DNA of 64,000 nt from NCBI GenBank assembly GCA_947561715.1, contig OX387200.1, forward strand, positions 21,392,501 through 21,456,500, in the 5' to 3' direction. The notes beneath the pieces were generated by a model. It had not been told where the DNA came from, did not search any database, and saw only the letters and a list, made by a program, of their open reading frames with translations. This stretch comes from Ascidia mentula. Its lineage: Eukaryota > Chordata > Ascidiacea > Phlebobranchia > Ascidiidae. The position numbers were made by a program, and so were the translations under genes. Positions within the stretch are counted from its first letter, which is position 1; each line of letters begins with the position of its first letter. Below, piece after piece: positions 1 to 12,200 of this stretch.

Positions 1-79
1 ACTTTTCCAATCTGGCTTATGTGCAGTTTACATTAAGAAGTAGCAGGGGTTTTTGAGTGATATATGACATGTGTTTTAG

Positions 80-740
80 GTGAACTGCATGACATGCTTG
101 CAGAAATTGAAGAGGAAGAACCGACAGGTTACATTAGATTTGAAAAGTTTCTCCCTATGATGACGCACATCTTGATGGAACACAGGTAGTTTCAACATGC
201 CTTTTTGTTGAAATACCTGTAATGTGCTAATCTTTTAAATGCCATGCTTGTATATTTGTTAATTTAATATATTATATGGGGATTTTGGGGTTGCCTAGAT
301 TAATTTACTGGGTAGGCAGAGTATAAATTTGAAAAGGACATCTTTGTTAGCAATTTGTGTAAAAATATAAATTTGTATATGATGTTGAAATATTTTAGTC
401 TAGGTCATCGTTTACTCTAACCAATAACCTACCAAAGATAAATCTTACAAAGCCTGACATTTTAGAGGCTCCAGTGACTTACTTTTGACCATTTCAACTA
501 AAGATTTTTGTTAGATACAAACCTGCACCTGAAGACCAACTGTTGAAGGCATTTGAAGTCCTTGACACAGAACACAAGGGATTTCTTTCACAAGAAGAAC
601 TGACAAAGTACATGACAGAGGAAGCGGAACCGTTTACTCAGGAAGAAATGGATGAATTTCTTTCAGCTGCTGTTGATCCGGACAGGGGGGTTGTCCTTTA
701 TAAAGATTATGTTTCTGTAATGGCAGTGGAAGACACATGA
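80..740 (+). CDS. EFCAB2: EF-hand protein EFCAB2 / dynein regulatory complex subunit 8 (3' part only)
   Basis: Two exons are visible, 80-185 and 515-740 (stop at 738-740); earlier exons lie left of the window. The first encodes ELHDMLAEIEEEEPTGYIRF and the second continues MEHRYKPAPEDQLLKAFEVL, joined in frame through a split Arg codon. Known vertebrate EFCAB2 has nearly the same run (ELHDLIAEVEEEEPTGYIRF, FEVLD, GFLxxxEL, KYMTEEGEPFxQEEM). DRC8 is a calmodulin-like subunit of the nexin-dynein regulatory complex of motile cilia and flagella. The EF-hand loops look degenerate: the loop DTEHKGFLSQEE keeps only some Ca-ligand positions, so calcium binding is doubtful. AATAAA at 852-857 is a likely poly(A) signal. 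The identification is secure; the 5' end cannot be seen. Confidence 0.93.
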
Positions 741-1895
741 GTGAAGATCCTGTTAAGTCGAAATACTTTTCATTCAACCTTAGCAGGTGTTTGCCCTATG
801 CTAAAAATATTTTGCAGAATACGTCGTAAACTTTTTTTGGGATCTTTTAATAATAAAATATAAACATGCATGTTTTACCCCAAATTGCAAAGTTATTGAA
901 ACTCCAGGTTCAAAGGTCATGTTTAAACCATTTTTTTTTATTTTAATAATCTGTCCTTCTGGTGCAATTACCATGACCGTTGTTGTCCAATGTTTCACCT
1001 GCTATACAGATGGGCTTCACATTATATTCTATGGGAAAGAAATTTTCTGTTGTTATTATTTAACGTTATTGTTTACCAAGATATCCTGACCCAAAGCTTT
1101 CAACATGACAGCATACTTATAGTCTTATTGACACATAACCTAATGTCAGATCTAAAGAAAAAACAGCAGATGTTTTCCAGTTTGCTTCATATTGCCAAAC
1201 ACAAAACCTTGTATTATTTAATCACAAATAAGTATGGGTATATGAGCCACAGGGAAACACACTTTACAATAAAAAAGAAATAATACACGTGCATGTACAT
1301 ATATACTATGTATAAATATGTTACATATGTATAGTGCTTCTTAAACAGGGAACAATCCACAACACACAAGAATAAAATTACAGTAGTCAGCACAAAATCG
1401 ACTTATCTTTTCGATCTGAATAAACAAAAACTTAAGAAAAAGCAGAAATACAAGGATACTTTTTGGCTGCACATTTAAAATTCATTCAGGAAATTTTGAG
1501 TAGTACTTGCAAGTCAATCATGTGAGTTTTAGGGTTTTGTAGCATAGTACACAGAGCAAAATAACAAGTGTAATTAGCAATATTGATCTTCAAAAAAAAC
1601 TCTTCACAACCAACCCTACTTACAATACTGACAGAAACCAAAATAATTGCAACAGAAAACACTGGTTTCACAAAATTTTTTTCATTAACCAACACAATGA
1701 TGTAATATTTTTCGCTGAGTCAGTACAAAGAGCAGATTTTCATGTAGCAAGCAAAGTTGGAAAATAAATTTGTTAATTGCTCTCAAACAAACTTTTGCAC
1801 AATTTTAAAAGATTTCAAATAGCCTTATTGCATCAAGTATTATTTTGAGTATCTGTTTTTGGCGAATTTGTAAAAATCACCATAAATGCAATAAT
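741..1895. other. Intergenic and 3' UTR sequence between convergent EFCAB2 and SLC29
   Basis: AT-rich sequence. The left part is the EFCAB2 3' UTR with AATAAA at 852-857, and the right part is presumably the SLC29 3' UTR on the minus strand. The short open frames here show no recognisable protein. Confidence 0.6.
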
Positions 1896-4800
1896 CTACA
1901 ATGCTGTTTTGATGACAAACGAGAATCCAGCTCCAGCAAACAGGCCAACAGAGATCGCAAAAGCTAACATAGATCCAGCTGTACTTGCGTGCTCAGGATT
2001 TTCCACTTTCCTGTTAAAAAAAAAACATAAATAACATTTCCTGTCTTATTAGATTTAACATCAGAAAGTCTGTATCTTGTCATGAATGTACAGTATTTAG
2101 TAAAACAAAATATTTTCATAGGCAGAAATCCACTTACAATGGGCCATATTGCATGATCAATGTGCTTAGATGGCCATTAGAAATTCCAAACAAGACCATG
2201 AAGGATATAAAAAAGGCATCATGTGCAAATACAACAGGGGTTGTTCGTGGTTGGGCATTGCAGAGGGCAAAGAGAGCCAGGAAAACTCCCCTAGCAAGGA
2301 CACATATCACCAACCCTGTGAGATTGGATTTTCCGGGCTGCAAAACAACATCACGCAGTCAGAATTAAACTATGATTTTCTACAGTAAATTTTAAACATG
2401 ATACCCTGGTTTTAACTAAATGCCAGCGGTTCTCAACAATTTTAGACTCGAAACCGCAAGTATGTTGGTTGGGAACTACATGAGGTTCTCGATACAGTGG
2501 TAAAATGTACATAATGATTGTAAAACAACACTAAAATGTTGCCAATATAACAAATAGTTAAATGTACAAACAAAGCATGTGCTGATAGTAGATTATTAAT
2601 GTGAATGTTTCAAGCAATAAATCATCACCGCCAGTTAATAACCACACTGAACACAGTTAGGGAAGGGATAGAAATATTTGTATCAATACCATTCTAATCA
2701 GCAGATCCCTAGCTTTTATAGCATTTATATTTAATATAAAACAAAATTCACATAATTTGCCCCCAGATGGAAACGTGTTGCACTGCATTTTGTGAATATT
2801 TAATACTTACAAAGTGGACATAACCTGCCATACTTCTGCCCACCCAGTCCATAAAGTTGAACATCAGAAAGCAACAAACAGGAGTGAAGTAGATATCTAA
2901 AAAAATGGGCAAGTTAGGTTGTAGTTGCTTTAATGAAGGAAACATATTATCCAAATGCAAGTTTTGCAAAAGTTAAAAAGTTTCAAACGAGTTTAGCAAC
3001 AACAAACATAATCGTACTTAATTAATGTCTTTGGTAAAAGTAAAACCAAAAATAACGCAGTAGGGAAAAAAATTATAGACAGCTCCTAGTTTGGTAAAGT
3101 GAAAAATACATAGACAGATCACAGGGCACCAAACCTAACATGACTGTTTCGGAAATTGCCAATGTTAAACCACATGGAGAGTTGAAGTTGTTAATATTAC
3201 CACAAACAATGCATTGTGTATGAGTTGTTTATCAAGCTGACTGTCATACTGGCAACATAATTTGTCCCATCACCATGAGTTTCAAGTTTTTTTCATTTTA
3301 ATGACACAACAAATAACACTTTTTTAGAACTGCAGTGGTTTGAAGGTAATTAAAAAAAATATTTTATGTAACATAGTGGTTATATTGTCGACTGCTGCTT
3401 TTAAACTGTTTTTTTTTTACAAGTGGGGCCTACCATTCCAAACAGTTCCCTTGGTCATTGACTGGACACTTGCTGTTATTGCCGGAAAGCATGCAAGAGT
3501 CACGAAGAAGGTAAAAACAATCAAGAAACAATAAACCCAAATCTGTTTGAAAATCAGCCAGATCGGTGGAACAGTTTTCGGCTAAAAGGTGAAAATAGGT
3601 GCATAGGTGAAAAATTGTGGTTGTTAATTAATAAATGGTGGTTATCACAAAAAATCAACAAGTCAATGTGAATACTATGCTGTAAAAAGTATGGCAAAAT
3701 GTTTGTAAAAAAACGTTTAGGCAACTACAATATCCTTCTATTGCACAAACAATAATGACTGTCTTAAATATTTCAGGATAAAATGTTAAGATGACAAAAT
3801 TGAACTCTTGAACCCACAAACCTGAATCATGTGGACAGAATCAACAGAGAGTGGATCAAAGTCTTTAGCGTCACCGGGAGATTCATGGGCAATCATCACA
3901 TCCATTCCTTTCTGATTGATGGAATGGTTTAAGCCTTCACTTAGCATCTTGTCATCTTCACGATGAGTGATGTGACCTTCTAAAACACAGTAATGTAAGA
4001 AACATCATCAATAATTCTCATGTACAAGAGAGCAGAAGTAAGCTATTGTTTTAATGAAACTCATAGCAGAAAATGATGTAGGAAGTATAGGTTCGTTTTA
4101 TTAAACTGGCAACAATGTTTTTTATGAGTTTGACCTTGACCAAAGGTCAAATTAGAAGTAATACATGCTTTGTCTTCTTAAAAATTATTACAACCAGTAT
4201 GTTCTTATTGTTGAAATTACATGAAATTTATCATGAATGTATCAAAAGACATTTGACACAGATAAAACTTATGTAAAAAAAATAAGAAACAAAGGAAATC
4301 CCTACTGTGACCAAGAGATTATTCCCAGACAAAGGCTAAAATCTCATCCCTCAAAGCAGTAAGTTGCGCAACAACATATTTTGCAATATTTTTAAGACTG
4401 AACTTTGCCCTAGGATGGAGTAGCAGAAAACCACGAGTTTGCAATTTGCAAACACTTATTAAAAACTTGCTACGTTAACATTCTCGTTACTCGGCACATC
4501 CTTATAACAGCATTTTCATGATAGTCAGTTGGAAGGTCAACTTTAAACATGTATGAACGTAAAACGACTAAAGCTTAATACACTAAATTAGGCCATAAAG
4601 TTGAAGTCTCTTTTACAACTTACACCGATTTATTGCTGGTGTGAATTTTAAAACACAAAGATTTTAAAATAACCAAAATTTTTAAATATTATCACAAATC
4701 AGTCCCATCCATCCAACCTACCTTCCTTATCTTTATCATTTACAATGCTTGGATTTCTTGCAAAACGATAAAAGATGAAGAATTTCTGCAAAACGTGCAT

Positions 4801-7800
4801 TATTAATGTTTCTCCAAGATAAAGTTTAGTAAAAATTTTTGTTTAAAACTGTTTTACAACTTGCAAAATTTTTTTCCATAATTTTGGTAAAGTCAGCTGA
4901 TATTCAGTATTGTGAAGATATTTATGATTATTGCAAAGTTAATATAAGCACTGGTTTTGAACTTACATTCTTTCTTAACCCAACATAGCAAACCCCAGTG
5001 AGCACAAGAACAATAATAGCTGTCATGAAGTATGCGAAGGCACTACTTGTGGAGTCACTGCTGTCTGTGAATACATGAAACTCTCAGGTTTAAATACCTC
5101 GTGATAAATGGTAACAAACTTACATGCAAGAGCCCCAATCATTGCAAGTGAGGCAAATACTCCTCCCATACCCTGGTAACAAAAAAGTGTTGATAACACA
5201 GGAAAAGAAAAATATTCATAGGAAAGGAAAAGATAAGATTTGATACAAATTATAATAAGAATTAGTTGCAATAATGGATTTAAGACATCTTTTTAAATCA
5301 GCAAACATTGCACCACAACTACAACTAATAAACTGAAATATTGTATATATATTTCAATTGTACAAGGACTCTCTCTTGCAGGTTATTTTCAACTATGGAC
5401 CCCTAATCCAGTCGACCAAGCATGTTTCCATGGTTTTCTCGTGATTGTAATAAAAACTGATTCTTTAAGTTGAACAAGTTCCCTTACTATGATGTCAAAA
5501 AACAACATTATGGTGTAAAGTTGCTACTCTACGAACAAAACCCTAATTGCACCATTATTTGCAAAGTTATATGGCCTGCTTCAAATCCAGCTATGTATGT
5601 GAATATGGTTCATAGCACTAAATGCTTTTGGCACCCCTCATAGAGTGTTACATAGGATGTGTATAACTTTTACCTGGCCAGCCATGACAGCTGCAGTGTA
5701 ACGTGGGGGTAACAAAGCAGAGATTCCAAAAATACTTGATTGGAAGATAGCAGAACAACAGTTGAGAATAATAACACAGATCATCGTTAAAGTGAAAAAC
5801 AATTCCTGCCAGGTGCTGGTGTCAATCTGGAAACAATTTCCATGATATATTGTGGGAGGCAAAAGTTTTTTCGCGCTAAACAAAGTCTTCAAATTTCATT
5901 GTTGGCTTTTTACTAAAAACTGTTACAAAGTTAATAAAAATTACCTTGACAAAGACTTCAGTTATGACAAACATGAGGACCATTATGACAATTGATCCAA
6001 GTATCCTCACTTTTTCTTTTATCCTAAAATGCAAAAAAATAACAACATTATATATTTCCACAACCATGTTATTTGACATAAAAAAGCACATTTACCTTTG
6101 CTGCAGGACGGTGTTTATAAACTGGAAGATGACATTTGGAAGCATTGCACAAATAGAGAGGGTGCTTTGGAACAAGGTTTGTAGATTGTTGAATTCTGGT
6201 GAGCTGGGACCAACAGTTGAAGCGTTTACAGTTGCATTTACAGTTTCAATTGTGTTGTTAGAGGTAGAGCTGTTGCTTTGTAACTTAGTCATCCAGTACT
6301 GAAAAAAAACACTCCCGGATAAAAGTTATGTTGTACGCATGCTTATAAAACCACTTACATCGTTCGCTGTAATAAAAAAGTTCCATGGCAAAAGCGTTCC
6401 CAACCCAAGAAAGTAAAACGAAAGATATACAACCTGAAACCTGTTGAATGAATGAAAACGAAAGTCATGTTTTATGGTGCAATTTGCTTCATAATAAAGA
6501 TAATCCACAATGTGGAAATCTGTGTGCCTTCTAGTCTACCAGCTAGCATATGTGCCACGGTCACCAGCTTCACTGATGAGACCTTACAAGTCGAAATAGT
6601 GTGTGCACTTGTCTGCAGCTCTCATTGACTATTATGGCTCTTTTGCGCATATAAAAGATAATCTACTGTTTTAAGGTTACAAAGCTGATGCCATTATACA
6701 TGTGCCCTTATCTTGAAGATGTTGTTAATTAAAGAAAGTCTTCACCAGATGCATACAGTTATGTGTAACCCATAAAAATGTACTTCAGAAAATTCAAAAT
6801 GTTTGAAATAGACGAACAATTACATGCCACATATATGTAAGTTTCAAACAATATGATGTAACAAATATTGTCAAACAATATAATTATAATGCTTACTTGT
6901 CTTTTGGCCCCATGACAGCTTGCTCACTTTCAGATGTTTCCTTGCGTATTTCTTTGTACAGAGCAGCACCAGAATAATCAGCACCCAGTAGAGGTGAATT
7001 CTCCCCTACATCTAATAATACAAAAGAATAAACTAAACCAAATGAACAAAGCATGTATACTGCTATTTTTGTTGCCAGGCATACTAATTAATCGGAATTG
7101 CTCTTCTGGCACTTAGTTTCTAAAGTGTTTATTTGAAACCAACGTTTCTTTTGCCATTCGGCGAGACTTCCTCAGGGTTATGTCAACAATAATGTATCAA
7201 ACGCATAAACAGCACGTGTTTGGTTTACACTGTGAGCATGACAGCAAGAACTATATAGCAAAGCTTTCAGCATAGTAAACATGACGTACATTTACCAACT
7301 GTTACAGATAAATAATATTTAGAGTTTTCCTAATTAAAGGTTATGAATATTTCAATTTCTTTCATGCAGCTTCATTGATTGAAAGAACATTGAACTGTTT
7401 GCAGCATGAACAAAACAGTTCAAGCACCTTGGCCATAATTGGAAAGGACTTTGCCAACACATACATCTATTTATAAATTTTGGTTGTTGGTCAAGTTATC
7501 CAGCTAATATTGCTTCCTATATGCCCTGCATTTCACAAGCTTGTGGGTTTTGTAGAAAGTAAATCATTTTCAGAAATTAATTTCCACAGATTTGATTAGG
7601 ACTTGCTGCCTTAGGTTTTGGGTATAAATTGGAAAAAGTGTTAATTCTCTCTGTTACTAAGCTCAAAAACATATCTATTTGTTCTGTCTAAATGCTACCC
7701 AATCATCAGAGGTGAACTGTCCTAAACACTACATAGTAATTTATATGGATATATAAAACCTTGAAGCATCTCGAAGCCATTGCACATTAACCATAATTCA

Positions 7801-7933
7801 AATGTGGAAATCTGCACATTAGCTCCTGGGCAAGCCGATTACGCAAACAAATCAATGCAAACAGAATGGACTTTATCAGTATGCAAACATCTACCAAAAT
7901 GGCCTAACTTAACTTACCTTTGTTTTGGGCCAT
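1896..7933 (-). CDS. SLC29A1: Equilibrative nucleoside transporter (SLC29/ENT family)
   Basis: There are fourteen minus-strand exons: 7933-7918, 7011-6897, 6440-6359, 6298-6096, 6023-5945, 5826-5674, 5172-5124, 5064-4967, 4785-4722, 3979-3822, 3581-3434, 2896-2811, 2337-2138 and 2010-1896. They sum to 1566 nt, giving 521 residues with all phases agreeing. ENT proteins move nucleosides across membranes by facilitated diffusion. The diagnostic stretches are FLGLGTLLPWNFFITAND in TM1, SIFGISALLPPRYTAAVMAGQ followed by GMGGVFASLAMI, CCFLMFNFMDWVGRS, and the C-terminal PEHASTAGSMLAFAISVGLF. A large glycosylatable loop with several N-x-S/T sites follows TM1, and a charged cytoplasmic loop (exon 3979-3822) sits mid-protein, as in human ENT1/2. 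The N-terminus is about 60 residues longer than in ENT1, and exon 1 codes only MAQNK plus one base. The family is certain; which vertebrate paralogue is nearest is not, so the symbol is provisional. Confidence 0.95.
2424..2500. repeat. Possible hAT-type terminal sequence in SLC29 intron 13
   Basis: The stretch opens with CAGCGGTTCTCAAC, which resembles the terminal inverted repeats of many animal hAT transposons. A mirrored GGTTGGGAAC follows within 70 bp. No clear target duplication or second full end was found, so this is at most a remnant. Confidence 0.25.
6566..6620 (+). ncRNA. Decayed type I hammerhead ribozyme (relative of the copy at 12659)
   Basis: The order is helix I strand AGCTTCA, core CTGATGA (6573-6579), a helix II region GACCTTACAAGTC, core GAAA (6593-6596), a short helix III region, GTC (6611-6613) and the helix I partner TGCAGCT (6614-6620). 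Compared with the intact copy at 12659-12718, helix I has one mismatch, helix II has a G-to-A change that breaks a pair, and helix III pairs poorly. It lies in SLC29 intron 2, antisense to that gene. Activity is unlikely, but common descent with the other copy is clear from the shared loop sequence and upstream GTCACCAGCT-type flank. Confidence 0.65.
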
Positions 7934-8534
7934 AGTTTAGACTTGTTGCTGTCCACGACGCCTTTTTTCTTTGTTTACGTTTTTACAGCTGTGACGACAC
8001 AAAGCGGCGATTGGATAGAAATGTTCAATAAATGTTTTCTTGCGAGAAAGCAACGAACCGCTGTGGTTGCACAAAACAATTTCATTGACATGTGATTCTG
8101 AACAAAGAACATGTTTCCAAATGTTGGGGATTTTATTTCCGTAACTTGTAACGCGAACATGTGTGACGCAATTGCGTAAATATGTTGGCGTCAGTACAGC
8201 TGTGCGTGCGGCAAATCACGATGTTGTTTCAGACTTTGCTCGTCGTTACTTGGTGGCTTGTTTTGTAGTTGTGTGGGGGTATGTGTGTATAGAAGAAATT
8301 ACGCTGGTGCAAGCACAAATTACGGGCATTAAACTCCCATTACAGAAATAAGAAAACATTTATTTTTATTTCTGAGATCCGCCGACCAACACTTGCCGAA
8401 TGATGCCTTAGTTTTTACCACAAGTCAACAGAAATGAAATACTGGCGATCAACCGATTGAGATGGATCGATTCTTTGAGAGCTTCTGGAACAATGCATTA
8501 GACGTGAACGCGGATGAACCAAATGCTTATACAC

Positions 8535-8671
8535 GGGTGCCTCTAAAATGCCATTGTAGGCATCGTAGGCATTGTAGGCATTACAGGCACTGAGTCTATG
8601 GCATTGACAGCCTCTACGATGCCTAGACTCAATGCCTTACACTGTCTGCAATGAGGTTTTAGAGGGACCGC
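8535..8671. mobile_element. Foldback MITE, probably hAT-derived, with 8-bp target duplication
   Basis: The ends GGGTGCCTCTAAAA (left) and GAGGTTTTAGAGGGACC (right) are inverted repeats. Much of the 137-bp interior is also self-complementary, for example GAGTCTA against TAGACTC and CATCGTAGG against CCTCTACGATG. The flanks carry TTATACAC (8527-8534) and TTGTACAC (8672-8679), an 8-bp duplication with one mismatch, which is the size typical of hAT insertions. The left arm contains four tandem 9-bp units: CATTGTAGG, CATCGTAGG, CATTGTAGG and CATTACAGG. There is no coding capacity. The hAT assignment rests only on duplication length and loose end similarity. Confidence 0.75.
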
Positions 8672-8948
8672 TTGTACACCGCGACTTGAGATTTTTGACA
8701 TTAAATACATTTTTATGAAACATAAAAAAAACTACAACAATTGTACCAGTTTTACAATCACTATCTAAACAGCGCCTCACAATAATTGCACTTTATTAAA
8801 AAATAATTGCATAAAGTACGTTTTAGTTCCACATGTTAGTCAAACGGTTTACGTGCTTGCAGAAGTCAAACAAATAAGCAGCACATAGACACTTACAATA
8901 ATATATTCGACCACTAAGTGTTTTTATGCTTTCTCCTCTGGATACATA

Positions 8949-8969
8949 TAATAATAATAATAATAAAAA
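8949..8969. repeat. ATA/AAT microsatellite
   Basis: About seven tandem trinucleotide units of the ATA type lie in intergenic sequence. Confidence 0.8.
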
Positions 8970-9262
8970 TTAAAACGGGCATAAAAACTCTTCACCCGCC
9001 AATGGAATATGGTCTTCATTCCCTGCAATTAATCGAAACACTTTGAATTGTCCACAATAATTAAAAAAGGTGAATTGGTAAAAGCTTCATAAGTTGCACC
9101 CACAACACCAGAAGGTATGTTCGGTTAGATCAAAGTCACTCTAAAAAACGAGGCATTTTCACGAAAACCTGGGAACTTTGAGACAAGCAATTAAAGAAAC
9201 GCAAACGAGCAGTGTAGTTAATGGTGAGTTATTGCATGCAAACTGTTAATCATCGACCAACA

Positions 9263-12200
9263 TTACAACTCCGTCTTCTCTTGTTTGTTAAGATAACCTG
9301 CATCGTCGTAACGACTGCATCGGCATAGTGGGGGGTCACAACATGGCTGTAATTCTGGGTTGAAGTTATCCAGTTGTTTTGGAACTGGGGTTATGGTCGC
9401 TCGATGTTCTCGTATCAAAACCTCTGCTCTTTCCAGTAAATCTTGATGCTTTGAAACGTCGAGTAGATACCTCTCACCTGGGTCATTCTCAACGTCGAAT
9501 ATGATTGGTGGATCGTGATGCGCTGCCAAGGAACAGTCAAGCGTGCTCAAGATGTCTCGGGCTGGAATTGCGTTGAAGCAGTTTGAAGATAAATTATGTG
9601 CGGAAAGATTGTGGGTGTGGAAGTGAATCTAAAGAATATCATGTCATTTACAACAGCAGAGACGTAAACGGTAATGACACAAAGGAAAATTCAATTACCA
9701 ATTCGAAAACATAATACAACTCTCTCGACCGTTAAATCCCAATAGTCTAAATTGTTCCAATTAAAAAACGAGAGTTTAAGTACAAAGGAAAGATACCTTG
9801 TATTTGCCGAGTCTAACCGCCATAAGCTGATCTGAGCAGTAATGGAATAGAATTTCATGAGGCGGTTTTTCCGATGCATGATTTCCATGGAGAAGGTGAT
9901 CTATTCTCACACCATCCAGAATATTGTTGTCACTTTTTATGTTGGTTTCTCCTAATATAAAAAACATGGTCGACAACTTTGTTGTTTGATCATGTTCAAG
10001 TTTAAGTCATTTACATAAAATTGAAATGCCCTTTTTAGAAACTACGTATTAATTTATTTTATTTGGAGACACAAGTGGCGATCTATACCCCACATACGTT
10101 GTTTGTGTGTCAGTATTCGAACATTGGTCGAGTTTTTGAATTAATGTCAGAAACTGTAAGCTATTACAGTAAGGAGACCAGGCAGACATGAAATGTAATC
10201 CATATCCCGCGTCTCAATTACTATTAACAGCGCAGGATTATGTTTTTCAGGCGTATATAAAATGCCCAACGGTCGGGTATACAGGTAGAGTCGCATTATT
10301 TCGTCACAATAGGATTCGTTGTAGCGTTTTTGTTAAACTCGGACAGACGTCACGTGTACAGAAACATTTCCTATCACCAAGTTAAACGACGGTTGCCCTG
10401 GAAACGGGGCTCAAATAGTTTTTACTGCAAAAAAGGGAACGATGGAAAGAGGATTTACCTTATTAGCAACCCAGTCAGTTAGTTCACAGCACTGATTATA
10501 ACAGTGTTCGTTTATAATGGTCCATATATTAGATTTGGCTTTTCAATCCCGTGTAATTATCTCCAAGTTTTTCGCATTTCGCGCCAATTTAGATTTAGTT
10601 TCCAGAAAATCTCGAAACCAGGTCACAGGATTACAAACCTGACAACGCGAGTAAAGTTGGAAATATATCCATGGAACTGATCACGTGTCTATTAACTGAT
10701 CCTGGTGGAATTTTTCCAGGCCACCAAGCAATGGAAGGAACTCTTATTCCACCTTCCCAACTTGTTGTTTTCCCTCCTAGGAAGTTGGGTAAAAACAGTT
10801 ATTGAGGTAATTGTACTGGAAACTTAAAAATGGGCCTTTACCACCAGGTAACATTCAGTGGAAGAACGAACAGATTAGTAAATAACGCAATTGTAGCCAG
10901 CTCCAATTGTTAAGGAGAAAAAGGCTCTGGTGCAAAAAAAAATTTTGGGATCAGATGAAGTTCCCTTAGTTAAAAAACAAACAATGGTATTGTTATTTAA
11001 GGGACCCCTAGACTGGTATGAGCCCTTGTGGCTAGTGCACCGCACTGAGTGCACCCACCGCACCGACTGCACCCACCTCTCGTTGGGCCTGATTGAAGTA
11101 CAATATAAATGTGCAATAAACTTTAACGGCAAATGTTTATTTAATCTGCAAATACTAGGTTTGCTCGATTGGCCGTAATCTTTATGCTGATAGGATGTAA
11201 TAATGCATTTTCAGTGATTAAACAATGCTGCTGGCCCAACATTGCAAACAACACCGGTATTTTATCATCAAGTTACCTTTCAGAAATCCAGGGGATCCAC
11301 CGTGGGAACACTGTTCAATCTGAGGTCCATGGTCAGACAGAAATAACACCAAGGTATCTTGTTCAAGTTGAAGTTTTTTCACGGTATCAACAACTTCACC
11401 GACAGACCAGGCCATCTCATTCATAAAATCTCCAAACACCCCTGTTTGGAACACCAACAATGTTGAGTTTTAATTGTTAGAGAGGCATTCCAGTGCAATG
11501 CATTTTAACTACTGATATATTTAGAATAGTATAGTATGAATAACTTCAACTGTCCAATTGCCCAATTGCCTGGTCATAACATGACAATTCAAATTTTAAT
11601 TTAGAACACAAGTGGCTTGGGCACTTAAAAGCCTAATAAGGAGACATCCTGGTCTGAAGTAGCCATTTATACAGCACAACAATTCAAAACAAGGTCATCT
11701 TTAGCCTTTATGAATGCCAGCAATATTAAACATAGCAAAACAGTAAAAATTTTGATGTTACATTTTGTAAAATTTAAATCACCTCTCCTGGAAGTGTTGC
11801 AAAATCTTGTTGAGCAAATAACTGCTTCATGAACTTGGGGTAAACTCAGATAAAGAAAGAAGGGATTTTGATGGTTATTCTCAATAAATTTTACTGCATC
11901 ATCGGTGATGCGCTGAGTCATCAATTCTGTGTCGATTGGTTGCTCAACAATTGATGAGTTTCGATAAAGGAAACACTTGTTGACTTGTTCCTCAACGCTA
12001 AACTATAATGTTAAACATGATATTGATCATCAAATGGTTTTTCAATCGAACAATTTTGCATTTAAAAGCATATTGCAAAATGACCAAAACATTTCCTTGT
12101 TGCATTACTCATGTTTAGGAACAATAATGTTAAACATGATATTGATTTAAAATGGTTTCAATTACATTGTAGAATGATTAAAATCTTTCTTGCCACATTA

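Larger units (their letters stand above)
7934..9262. other. Intergenic: SLC29 promoter side and sulfatase 3' side
   Basis: The sequence upstream of the SLC29 start runs into the foldback element at 8535-8671, a short ATA microsatellite near 8949, and the sulfatase 3' UTR side. I could not support any protein gene here. Confidence 0.6.

Noticed and set aside
11783-12002. Apparent one-base frameshift in the sulfatase exon, because another frame reads [13 protein letters not shown] after VHEA
   Set aside because: The original frame reads [22 protein letters not shown], joins the next exon in phase and aligns without gaps to related sulfatases (VHTALFSSKDF...GVYGD). No frameshift is needed.
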